Positions 18,652 to 26,298 of a stretch of DNA of 64,000 nt are shown in pieces (within the stretch, counting starts at the first letter, position 1; the number at the start of each line of letters is the position of its first letter). Both the position numbers and the translations under genes were made by a program. The notes below the pieces were generated by a model, which searched no databases, was not told the origin of the DNA, and saw only the letters and a program-made list of their open reading frames with translations. Origin of the DNA: Cytophaga aurantiaca DSM 3654 (GTDB taxonomy: Bacteria > Bacteroidota > Bacteroidia > Cytophagales > Cytophagaceae); contig NZ_KB903632.1 in assembly GCF_000379725.1 (NCBI RefSeq), positions 1 to 64,000 of the forward strand, in the 5' to 3' direction.

Positions 18652-18742
18652 GAGTGTGTTTTCTAAATGAATGATTCAATATACAAACGTTTGGTTTTAA
18701 TATTCGGTATGTGGATAGAAAGTAAATTAAAGAGAAATTCTT

Positions 18743-18914
18743 TAATCCCGTAGGAATGAAATATCTGTAGCAAAATGTATATATGTATTAAAATCGTACG
18801 AGTCCCATCGGGACGATATACATAATCTTTATTAGTCGCTCCTCCCGGAGCTCCGCGCGTAATTTTAACTGACGGCTTACTTCTTACTACAGATATTTCA
18901 TCCCTACGGGATTA
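18743..18914. mobile_element. 172-bp MITE/REP-like element with 28-bp inverted ends
   Basis: The left end TAATCCCGTAGGAATGAAAT... (18743-18770) and the right end (18887-18914) are reverse complements over 28 bp with one mismatch. Inside are smaller hairpins such as TCCCATCGGGA near 18813 and CTCCCGGAG near 18842. No ORF. It fills most of the 370-bp gap between porX and the HD gene. The structure is that of a small non-autonomous mobile or REP-type repeat; no target duplication is obvious. Confidence 0.65.
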
Positions 18915-19024
18915 ATCCTTATTGTTACCTGTAGTTGTTGCCAAGTTCATATCTCTAAATAGAAACTTTTAATTCCTTTGAATCGTCAAAATAAAAGAAG
19001 TATTTTGAAGTATTAAATATCCAT

Positions 19025-20257
19025 ATGATCAATAAGAAGAAAGTAGTAAACGATCCTGTTTGGGGATTTATAAATATACCAACGGAATTGCTTTTTGAAG
19101 TAATACAACATCCTTACTTTCAACGGCTGAGAAGGATACGGCAGTTGGGTCTTACTGAAATGGTTTATCCCGGAGCCATTCATACTCGTTTTCATCATGC
19201 CTTAGGTGCCATGCACTTAATGACGGAAGCATTGAAATCGCTACAAAGTAAAGGGCATGCAATTTCTCCCGAAGAATTTGAAGGGGCGCAGCTTGCGATC
19301 CTGCTTCACGATATCGGACATGGACCATTGTCGCATGCATTAGAATATTCCTTGTTATCAAATATCAAACACGAAGAGCTTTCCAAATTCATTATGGAAA
19401 GTTTAAACAAAGAGTTTGATAATAAATTAAGTCTTGCAATCTCTATTTTTACCAATACCTATCATCGGACCTTTCTGCACCAGCTTGTTTCAAGTCAGCT
19501 AGACATGGACCGCATGGATTATTTAAGCAGAGACAGCTTTTTTACAGGAGTATCTGAAGGCACAATCGGTGCAGACCGTTTGATCAAAATGCTTGATCTG
19601 CATAATGACGAACTGATTGTTGAAGAAAAAGGCATTTATAGTATTGAGAATTTTTTAACGGCACGCAGGCTTATGTATTGGCAAGTTTATCTGCACAAAA
19701 CAACAGTGAGTGCAGAGAATATGATCGTTTCGATCATCAAAAGAGCCAAGCATTTGATCCGTAAAAATGAGTTATCATTTAAACCGCCCTATTTATCAGT
19801 CTTTCTTGAAACTGAGATCTCTTTTGAACAACTGATTGAAAAAGATGAGCTCTTGTCTGCTTTTTTAAAATTGGATGATATCGACCTATGGTATGCGATC
19901 AAACAGTGGTCTGAAGAGAACGATTACATTTTGGTAACCATCTGTAATATGCTCTTAAACAGGAAGCTATTTTCTGTTCAGATACAGCCGGATTCTTTTT
20001 CACCGATTCAAAAAGAGCAGTATAAAAAACAACTGCTTGATTCTATGCCAATTTCAGAAGAAGACCTGGAATACTTTCTGCTTCTAGGAACAATAAGCAA
20101 TGCGGCTTACCTTCCTGAAGATGCTCAAATTAAGGTAAAAATGAAGAATAAGGAGATTTTGGATGTAGCGTATGCTTCTGACTTACCCAACATTCAAGCT
20201 CTAAGCAAAATAGTAACTAAACATTATATTTGCTGTCCAAAAAATGTATATTTGTAA
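19025..20257 (+). CDS. HD-domain phosphohydrolase
   Basis: 410 residues, cytoplasmic. Residues ~50-150 carry an HD metal site: His in TRFHHALGAMHL, the HD pair in LLHDIGHGPLSHALE and a later Asp (QLDMDRMDYLSRDSFF). This arrangement is that of dGTPase/SAMHD1-like HD proteins of the YdhJ/YwfO type, which hydrolyse nucleotides. The substrate is not known from sequence. It starts an apparent operon with lpxD (36-bp gap) and is divergent from porX; a HD gene next to lpxD is commonly seen in Bacteroidota (general knowledge, not checked here). Confidence 0.88.
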   Translation: MINKKKVVNDPVWGFINIPTELLFEVIQHPYFQRLRRIRQLGLTEMVYPGAIHTRFHHALGAMHLMTEALKSLQSKGHAISPEEFEGAQLAILLHDIGHGPLSHALEYSLLSNIKHEELSKFIMESLNKEFDNKLSLAISIFTNTYHRTFLHQLVSSQLDMDRMDYLSRDSFFTGVSEGTIGADRLIKMLDLHNDELIVEEKGIYSIENFLTARRLMYWQVYLHKTTVSAENMIVSIIKRAKHLIRKNELSFKPPYLSVFLETEISFEQLIEKDELLSAFLKLDDIDLWYAIKQWSEENDYILVTICNMLLNRKLFSVQIQPDSFSPIQKEQYKKQLLDSMPISEEDLEYFLLLGTISNAAYLPEDAQIKVKMKNKEILDVAYASDLPNIQALSKIVTKHYICCPKNVYL

Positions 20258-20293
20258 GGAATAACTGTACATAAAATAGATAAAAACAGCCAA

Positions 20294-21343
20294 ATGGAGT
20301 TTACTTTAGAGGAAATAGCACACCTACTTGGAGGTGAAGTAAAGGGAGACGGTAAAGCTAAAGTCAATTCTATTGCGAAAATTGAAGAAGCAAATCCAGG
20401 AAGTATCTCATTTTTATCTAATCCCAAATACGAAAACTTTATATACTCTACACAGGCAAGCGCTGTGATTGTAAAGAAAGACTTTTTGCCTAAAACAGCT
20501 GTAACTACATCATTAATTCTAGTCGAAGACCCATATTCAAGCTTTACAACAATTTTAGAAGCGTATCAACAAGCGTTGCTTGCTTCTAAAAATGGCAAAG
20601 AAGAACCGAGTTTTATCGGAAACAAATCAACGATTGGTACCAACCATTATATTGGTGCATTCGCATACATTGGCAACAACTGCAAGATCGGAAATAATGT
20701 AAAAATCTATCCTCAGGTATACATTGGTGACAATGTTATAATTGGAGATAATACAACGCTTTATGCAGGTGTTAAAATATATACAAACTGTGAACTGGGA
20801 CACCACGTTACCATACAGTCTGGTGCTGTTATAGGCAGTGATGGTTTTGGATTTGCTCCACAGGCAGATGGTACATACAAAACAATTCCGCAGATCGGGA
20901 ACGTAATTATCGGCAACCACGTTGATGTAGGCGCAAACACAGTTATTGATTGTGCTACAATGGGCTCTACGATTATTTACGATGGCGTTAAAATCGACAA
21001 CCTGATTCAGATTGCACATAACGTTAAAGTAGGTAAAAATACGGTTATAGCTGCTCAGGCAGGTATTTCAGGATCAACAACCATTGGCGAAAACTGCATC
21101 ATTGCCGGACAGGTTGGCATTATCGGTCACATTAAAATTGCTAATAAAACTACCATTGCTGCGCAAGCAGGCATTGGTCGCACGATTTCAGAAGAAGGAA
21201 CTACCTTATTAGGCTCTCCTGCCATTGAAAAACTGGATTTCCTAAAATCCTTCTCGATTTATAGAAAACTTCCCACATTACAGAGACGAATTGAGGAATT
21301 GGAAGAAAAAATACTAAATTTGTCCGTTATTAAGGAATTGTAA
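20294..21343 (+). CDS. lpxD: UDP-3-O-acylglucosamine N-acyltransferase LpxD
   Basis: 349 residues. The N-terminal uridine-binding domain (residues 1-~100) contains KIEEANPGSISFLSNPKY, typical of LpxD. From ~105 to ~310 it is a left-handed beta-helix of hexapeptide repeats (IGNNCKIGNNVKIYPQVYIG, with IGSDGFGFAPQADG). The catalytic His is in the LIQIAHNVKVG segment. A short C-terminal helix (QRRIEELEEKI) is the trimer-forming tail. LpxD adds the N-linked hydroxyacyl chain in lipid A synthesis at the cytoplasmic face of the inner membrane. The start is supported by good agreement with family length. lpxC/fabZ begins 8 bp after the stop. Confidence 0.96.
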   Translation: MEFTLEEIAHLLGGEVKGDGKAKVNSIAKIEEANPGSISFLSNPKYENFIYSTQASAVIVKKDFLPKTAVTTSLILVEDPYSSFTTILEAYQQALLASKNGKEEPSFIGNKSTIGTNHYIGAFAYIGNNCKIGNNVKIYPQVYIGDNVIIGDNTTLYAGVKIYTNCELGHHVTIQSGAVIGSDGFGFAPQADGTYKTIPQIGNVIIGNHVDVGANTVIDCATMGSTIIYDGVKIDNLIQIAHNVKVGKNTVIAAQAGISGSTTIGENCIIAGQVGIIGHIKIANKTTIAAQAGIGRTISEEGTTLLGSPAIEKLDFLKSFSIYRKLPTLQRRIEELEEKILNLSVIKEL

Positions 21344-21351
21344 TCACTTAG

Positions 21352-22740
21352 ATGTATACGAAACAACACACTATTAAAGCGCCTGTTAAGGTATCAGGCG
21401 TAGGCTTACATACAGGCGCCCAAGTTAATCTTACTTTTGTCCCAGCTCCCATCAATCACGGAATTTTATTCAAGCGCGTTGATTTACCCGATCAACCTAC
21501 AGTAGAATGCGATGTTGATAATGTAGTAGACGTATCAAGAGGAACATCCATAGAAAAAAACGGCGCGCGTATCAATACCGTTGAACACGCTTTAGCAGCT
21601 TTAGTAGGATTACAGATCGACAATATACTTATTGAATTGGATGGCCCTGAAATCCCAATCATGGATGGAAGTTCGCTGCCGTTTATTGAAGCTATCAGTG
21701 CTATTGGATTAGAAGAACAAAATGCATTAAGAAACTTTTTTGAAGTACCGCACGGTATCTTCTTCCACGATGCAGAAAAAAATATTGAATTAGCAGCATT
21801 GCCATTAGATGACTATCGCGTTACAGTGATGGTTGATTACAACTCCCCTGTACTTGGCAGTCAGCATGCTACATTGAACAGCATTACACAGTTTGAAAAA
21901 GAGATTGCTTCTTGCCGCACCTTCTGCTTCTTGCATGAATTGGAAATGCTGCACAAACAAAATCTTATTAAAGGCGGTGATTTGAATAATGCTATCGTAG
22001 TTGTAGACAGAGTTGTAAACGACGATGAATTAGAAAGCCTTGCAAAATTATTTGGTAAAGATAAAGTTGAAGTTAAAAAAGAAGGTATTCTTAATAACAT
22101 CGACTTACGTTATAAAAACGAACCGGCAAGACATAAACTATTGGATGTTGTAGGTGACTTAGCATTAGTAGGCAGACCGATTAAAGCACAGATCATGGCG
22201 GCTCGCCCGGGTCATGCTTCAAACGTAGCCTTTGCTAAAAAAATCAAACGCGTAATGATGGACTCTCGTCAGAAAGCTCCGCATTATGATGTTACACAGC
22301 CTTCTGTATTGGATGTAAATCAGATCTACAAAATTCTTCCTCACAGATACCCATTCAAATTGGTTGATAAAATTGTACACCTTGACGAAAATATGATTAT
22401 TGGTGTTAAGAATGTTACAATCAATGAGCCTTTCTTTGAAGGTCACTTCCCTGGAAATCCTGTAATGCCTGGTGTATTGCAAATAGAAGCAATGGCTCAG
22501 ACGGGCGGTATCTTTGTATTGCAAACAGTACCGGATCCTGAAAATTACTGGACGTATTTCTTAAGTATTGAAAGCGCAAAATTCCGCCGTATGGTTGTTC
22601 CTGGCGACACATTAATTTTCAAATGTGAATTAACAGCACCTATAAAACGTGGAATAGCTAAAATGCAAGGCCAAGCTTATGTTGGTGGAAATTTAGTTTG
22701 TGAAGCAAGTTTAACAGCAAGCATTGTTAAAAAGAAATAA
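21352..22740 (+). CDS. lpxC-fabZ: Bifunctional LpxC deacetylase / FabZ dehydratase
   Basis: 462 residues made of two enzymes. Residues 1-~305 are LpxC (UDP-3-O-acyl-GlcNAc deacetylase, the committed step of lipid A): HTGAQVNLTF at the start, zinc-ligand His in NTVEHALAAL, and the His...Asp pair in ARHKLLDVVGDL. Residues ~315-462 are FabZ: LPHRYPFKLVDKI and the active-site HFPGNPVMPGVLQIEAMAQ with catalytic His and Glu. The fusion is known in Bacteroidota. FabZ supplies the unsaturated acyl-ACP step of fatty-acid elongation, so the fusion ties competing acyl-chain uses together. The stop is followed 2 bp later by lpxA. Confidence 0.97.
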   Translation: MYTKQHTIKAPVKVSGVGLHTGAQVNLTFVPAPINHGILFKRVDLPDQPTVECDVDNVVDVSRGTSIEKNGARINTVEHALAALVGLQIDNILIELDGPEIPIMDGSSLPFIEAISAIGLEEQNALRNFFEVPHGIFFHDAEKNIELAALPLDDYRVTVMVDYNSPVLGSQHATLNSITQFEKEIASCRTFCFLHELEMLHKQNLIKGGDLNNAIVVVDRVVNDDELESLAKLFGKDKVEVKKEGILNNIDLRYKNEPARHKLLDVVGDLALVGRPIKAQIMAARPGHASNVAFAKKIKRVMMDSRQKAPHYDVTQPSVLDVNQIYKILPHRYPFKLVDKIVHLDENMIIGVKNVTINEPFFEGHFPGNPVMPGVLQIEAMAQTGGIFVLQTVPDPENYWTYFLSIESAKFRRMVVPGDTLIFKCELTAPIKRGIAKMQGQAYVGGNLVCEASLTASIVKKK

Positions 22741-22742
22741 GC

Positions 22743-23522
22743 ATGAATCAACCATTAGCATATATACATCCGGAAGCTAAGATTGCACAGAATGTTGTGA
22801 TCGAACCTTTTACAACCATTCATAAGAATGTTGAAATTGGTGAGGGTACATGGATCGGTCCGAATGTAACCATCATGGAAGGTGCGCGCATTGGCAAAAA
22901 TTGTAAAATTTTCCCTGGTGCTTCTATTTCAACCCTACCTCAGGATTTGAAATTCGAAGGTGAAGAAACACTTACTATTATTGGCGACAATACGGTAATC
23001 AGAGAATGTGTTACGATCAGCCGCGGAACAAAAGATAAATTCAAAACAGTAGTTGGCAGCAACTGTCTGTTAATGGCATACGTGCACATTGCACACGATT
23101 GTATCGTTGGTGACAACTGTATTCTTGCAAACGCAGTACAGGTTGCCGGTCACGCGATCATCGATGATTATGCAATCATCAGTGGTGCAAGTGCGATTCA
23201 CCAGTTCTGTAAAATCGGAGCACACGTTATGGTATCAGGAGGTTCTCTTGTTCGTAAAGACGTTCCGCCATATACGAAAGCCGGTCGTGAGCCATTGAGC
23301 TACTGCGGTATCAACTCTGTAGGTTTAAGACGCCGTGGTTTTTCAAACGAAAAGATCAACGAAATTCAAGATATATATCGTGTAATTTATTTAAAAGGGT
23401 TTAACAACTCTCAGGCATTAAATCATCTTGAGGTAAACTTCTCTCCTTCTAAAGAATTAGATGAGATCATAAACTTCATGCGTAACTCTGACAGAGGTAT
23501 CATGAAAGGTATCGGCGACTAG
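22743..23522 (+). CDS. lpxA: UDP-GlcNAc O-acyltransferase LpxA
   Basis: 259 residues, the first enzyme of lipid A synthesis. A hexapeptide-repeat beta-helix runs from residue ~5 to ~185 (IHPEAKIAQNVVIEPFTTIH). The catalytic His lies in MAYVHIAHDCIVGDN and the acyl-chain-binding segment in HQFCKIGAHVMVSGGS. A C-terminal helical domain (RRRGFSNEKINEIQDIYRVIY) follows. Length agrees with the family. Its TAG stop overlaps the GTG start of the next gene. Confidence 0.97.
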   Translation: MNQPLAYIHPEAKIAQNVVIEPFTTIHKNVEIGEGTWIGPNVTIMEGARIGKNCKIFPGASISTLPQDLKFEGEETLTIIGDNTVIRECVTISRGTKDKFKTVVGSNCLLMAYVHIAHDCIVGDNCILANAVQVAGHAIIDDYAIISGASAIHQFCKIGAHVMVSGGSLVRKDVPPYTKAGREPLSYCGINSVGLRRRGFSNEKINEIQDIYRVIYLKGFNNSQALNHLEVNFSPSKELDEIINFMRNSDRGIMKGIGD

Positions 23523-24142
23523 TGAAAATAGTTGCAAGCAATATCGGCAAACGATACAACAGAGATTGGATATTCAAGAATGTTTCTGTTTCTGTTGAAA
23601 GCTGCTCAACGCTTGCAATTACGGGTTCTAACGGATCTGGAAAGTCTACTTTACTACAAGTATTAAGTTCATTAACCGTACCAAGCATTGGTACGGTTTC
23701 TTTTTTTTCAGGTATGGAGAAAGCAGATGATACTGAAACATACAAACTGATCTCTTACGTTTCCCCATATCAGGAGATCATAGAAGAAATGACTCTTGCG
23801 GAGATGCTGCAATTTCATCAGTCTTTCAAACAACTTTCCATAAAAGACAGTAAACCTTTTGCAGAATACTGCGGCATCAACAAAGGGCAGAATAAAGAGA
23901 TACGCCATTTTTCTTCGGGCATGAAGCAGCGTGTAAAGCTTGGACTGGCGTTGTTATCGGACACTCCTCTCCTTTTCTTAGATGAACCAACCAGCAATCT
24001 GGATGAGCAAGGAAGCAAGTGGTATTTAAGTGAAATCAACAAGTTGATCGGAAAGAAAACGATTGTTGTAGCGTCGAATATACCGGAGGAGTATGCGTTT
24101 GCTGGACAGATACTGAAAATTTCTGATTATCAATCAGCGTAA
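23522..24142 (+). CDS. ABC transporter ATP-binding subunit
   Basis: 206 residues, starting at GTG overlapping the lpxA stop (TAGTG), so translational coupling is likely. Contains Walker A (TGSNGSGKST), Q-loop region (YVSPYQEI), signature motif (HFSSGMKQR), Walker B (LLFLDEPTSNLD) and a short C-terminal segment, without the usual switch-His being obvious. No permease gene is beside it; partner membrane subunits must be elsewhere. Its place after the lpx genes suggests export of a lipid or envelope component, but that is only inference. Confidence 0.9.
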   Translation: MKIVASNIGKRYNRDWIFKNVSVSVESCSTLAITGSNGSGKSTLLQVLSSLTVPSIGTVSFFSGMEKADDTETYKLISYVSPYQEIIEEMTLAEMLQFHQSFKQLSIKDSKPFAEYCGINKGQNKEIRHFSSGMKQRVKLGLALLSDTPLLFLDEPTSNLDEQGSKWYLSEINKLIGKKTIVVASNIPEEYAFAGQILKISDYQSA

Positions 24143-24357
24143 TTTTCAAATTCCAAATAACAAAAAACTATAACCTGTCCCGCTTTTGGGTGGGATTCCA
24201 AACGGCTGCAAAAAGCTCAACTAGCAGATTTCTCTGCGGGAGTAATCAAGACATTTCAACTTTGAGGGTACAGGGCTGTCGGCCGTTGGCACAACAGCGG
24301 GTTGATTAGTGATTAGGTAAGAAATGTGATTGTCAATAGCGTTGAATAGTATTGCTA
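24143..24357. other. Gene-free stretch before the tandem array
   Basis: No ORF with recognisable content. It contains a mixed-composition part at about 24175-24300 that is more G+C rich than its surroundings. I see no tRNA, terminator or mobile-element ends, so it may be decayed sequence. Confidence 0.3.
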
Positions 24358-24364
24358 TACATAC

Positions 24365-24540
24365 TTCATACTTGCTTCATACATATCTCATACTTATGAC
24401 TGACTTATACCATACTATGTTCATGCATCCCTGATAGTATGTTCATACTATGTTCATACTATCCTCATACTACATTCATACTTAACGCATACTATCGGCA
24501 TACTTCCTTCATACTTAACTCATACTTAACTCATACTTCA
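24365..24540. repeat. 11-bp tandem array, 16 in-phase units around a CATAC core
   Basis: From 24365 to 24540 the sequence divides evenly into 16 units of 11 bp, most of form NNCATACTNNN. The last nine (24442-24540) all keep the exact phase and CATACT, for example TTCATACTATG, CTCATACTTAA. Four units in the middle (24398-24441) are degenerate but the phase is kept. It lies between the convergent ABC ATPase and oxidoreductase genes. The unit length is near one helical turn. It also gives apparent ORFs in several frames that I do not consider real. Confidence 0.85.
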
Positions 24541-24551
24541 GAGTACCTAAT

Positions 24552-25562
24552 TCATAATTCAATCACAATTTTTCCAATAGTCTTTCCGCTCTCTAACATA
24601 GCATGTGCCTGTTTGATATTTTCTACGGTGAAGCCTTTTAATACTTGCTTTAAGGTAGTTTTAATTTCTTTTTGATCGATCAGCTCTGCGATCTTTGTTA
24701 GAATTACATGCTGTTCAATCATATCTTCCGTATTGAACATGGAGCGTGTATACATCAGCTCCCATGAAAAGCTTACGCTTTTATTCTTCAACTTATTTAA
24801 TGCAACGGGAGTTGCAGAGCCTGTGATCGATGCGATATGTCCCTGAGGCTTTATAAGCTCTGCCATTGCATCCCAATAGGCATTCACATCCACGAAGTCC
24901 AGAATAAAATCAACCTGCTTAAACCCGATCTTTACCAGTTCATTTACAAGATCCTTGTGATCCACTACATGATCTGCACCAAGATCTTTACACCATTGTA
25001 TGGTTTCAGGTCTGGAAGCAGTGGCAATCACATGTAATCCGGCTACTTTTTTCGCCAATTGTATAGCTATGGAACCTACACCACCTGCACCGCCAATGAT
25101 GAGTATGCTTTTACCTTTATCTCTTTCACCTATACGGATACGGTCAAATACTATTTCCCAGGCCGTTAAAGCCGTTAAAGGCAAAGCTGCAGCTTCAGCA
25201 GTAGTAATGCTTTTAGGAGCTAGGCCAACAATACGTTCATCGATCAATTGATATTCGGCATTTGAACCCGGCTTTGTAAGATCCCCTGCATAAAATACTT
25301 TATCTCCTTTTTTGAATAGCGTCACTGCACTTCCAATTTCTTCGACAATACCAACAGCATCCCAACCAATCACCTTAGGAGTGGTTAGCTCTATTTCTTT
25401 TGCACTGTTTTGTCGTACTTTAAAATCAACCGGATTGACCGATATCGCTTCGATCTTCACCAATAGATTTCTTTCTGTTGCTACAGGTTTTTCAATTTCA
25501 AATAAGATAAAGCTATCCGCTTCTGTTATTGGTAATGAGCGTTTAAATCCAATTGCTTTCAT
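24552..25562 (-). CDS. Zinc-free MDR-type NADPH:quinone oxidoreductase
   Basis: 336 residues of the medium-chain dehydrogenase/reductase superfamily. The N-terminal GroES-like catalytic domain (VNPVDFKVRQNSA) precedes a Rossmann domain with ILIIGGAGGVGSIAIQLAKK and VIATASRPETIQWCKDLGADHVVDH. The Cys ligands of zinc-dependent alcohol dehydrogenases are missing, so it belongs to the zinc-independent quinone-reductase/crotonyl-type subgroup. The substrate cannot be predicted. The GDSL gene upstream ends 17 bp before it, so they probably form a two-gene operon. Confidence 0.9.
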   Translation of the reverse strand: MKAIGFKRSLPITEADSFILFEIEKPVATERNLLVKIEAISVNPVDFKVRQNSAKEIELTTPKVIGWDAVGIVEEIGSAVTLFKKGDKVFYAGDLTKPGSNAEYQLIDERIVGLAPKSITTAEAAALPLTALTAWEIVFDRIRIGERDKGKSILIIGGAGGVGSIAIQLAKKVAGLHVIATASRPETIQWCKDLGADHVVDHKDLVNELVKIGFKQVDFILDFVDVNAYWDAMAELIKPQGHIASITGSATPVALNKLKNKSVSFSWELMYTRSMFNTEDMIEQHVILTKIAELIDQKEIKTTLKQVLKGFTVENIKQAHAMLESGKTIGKIVIEL

Positions 25563-25579
25563 GGGTATTTTATAAAAAT

Positions 25580-26257
25580 TTATAATTTATCATTCATAAT
25601 TAGTTGAACCCATTCCTTGTACATCTTAGCAGAAGGATGCAAACCGTCTCCGGCAACAAGATCCGGCTCGCTCAAACCTCTTCTGGATATCGGAGTAATA
25701 TTGCAATACCTCAAGCCTAAGGAGTCTGACAAGTGTTTATTAGCCGCATTAAATAAATCAATTTGTTGTGATATTGCCATTTGATTACTTTTACCAAAAG
25801 GAGTGTAACCATAATCCGGAATGGACACAACAAAAACATTTTCCTTTTTACCTCCGGCAAATTGTATAGCACGTTCTGCAAGCTCTACAAATTCTTCTTT
25901 ATATTCTTCAATGCTTTTGCTTTGATATTGATTATTTACTCCGATCAAAAGAGAAACCAGATTGAATGTATCTTTTAAACCGGAAACCTCAATCGCCCTC
26001 TTTAAACTTGTGGTTGTCCAGCCCGTTTGGGCAATAATTTTATATGATGAAACCGCCTTCCCGTTTGATTTTAATGTATCAACTAATTGTCTCGGGAAAT
26101 TCTGATCCGCCGGAACGCTTTCTCCGATGGTGTAGGAATCACCTAATGCTAAATAGCGAATCGGTTCAACAGGTTTGATTTCACTGCTTTCATCTTTCAT
26201 TTTGCAAGATAAGGATAGTAGCAACAGAATTACAATATGTATCGTTTTTAAAATCAT
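25580..26257 (-). CDS. SGNH/GDSL hydrolase lipoprotein
   Basis: 225 residues. A short hydrophobic N-terminus ends at Cys18 (LLLLSLSCKMKD), suggesting lipidation. The SGNH blocks are all present: catalytic Ser in LALGDSYTIGE, Gly block in the IAQTGWTTTSL region, Asn in LLIGVNNQYQ, and Asp-His in GDGLHPSAKMYKEWV. These enzymes are esterases or deacetylases, here in the cell envelope. Substrate unknown. Divergent from the WG-repeat gene 41 bp away. Confidence 0.88.
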   Translation of the reverse strand: MILKTIHIVILLLLSLSCKMKDESSEIKPVEPIRYLALGDSYTIGESVPADQNFPRQLVDTLKSNGKAVSSYKIIAQTGWTTTSLKRAIEVSGLKDTFNLVSLLIGVNNQYQSKSIEEYKEEFVELAERAIQFAGGKKENVFVVSIPDYGYTPFGKSNQMAISQQIDLFNAANKHLSDSLGLRYCNITPISRRGLSEPDLVAGDGLHPSAKMYKEWVQLIMNDKL

Positions 26258-26298
26258 AAATCTAATGTATTTTTAGGCTCAGTTATTTCACTTTTAAG

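Noticed and set aside
18743-18914. Complete insertion sequence
   Set aside because: Inverted ends are present but no transposase ORF; only a non-autonomous element can be supported.
20627-21019. 130-aa antisense ORF inside lpxD
   Set aside because: Complement of hexapeptide repeats; Cys/Asn/Val-rich artefact fully inside a certain gene.
24365-24540. CRISPR array
   Set aside because: The 11-bp units are directly adjacent, with no spacers, and there are no cas genes.
24439-24675. 78-aa ORF across the tandem array
   Set aside because: Its residues come from the 11-bp repeats read in a rotating frame and it runs into the oxidoreductase gene antisense; no gene-like features.
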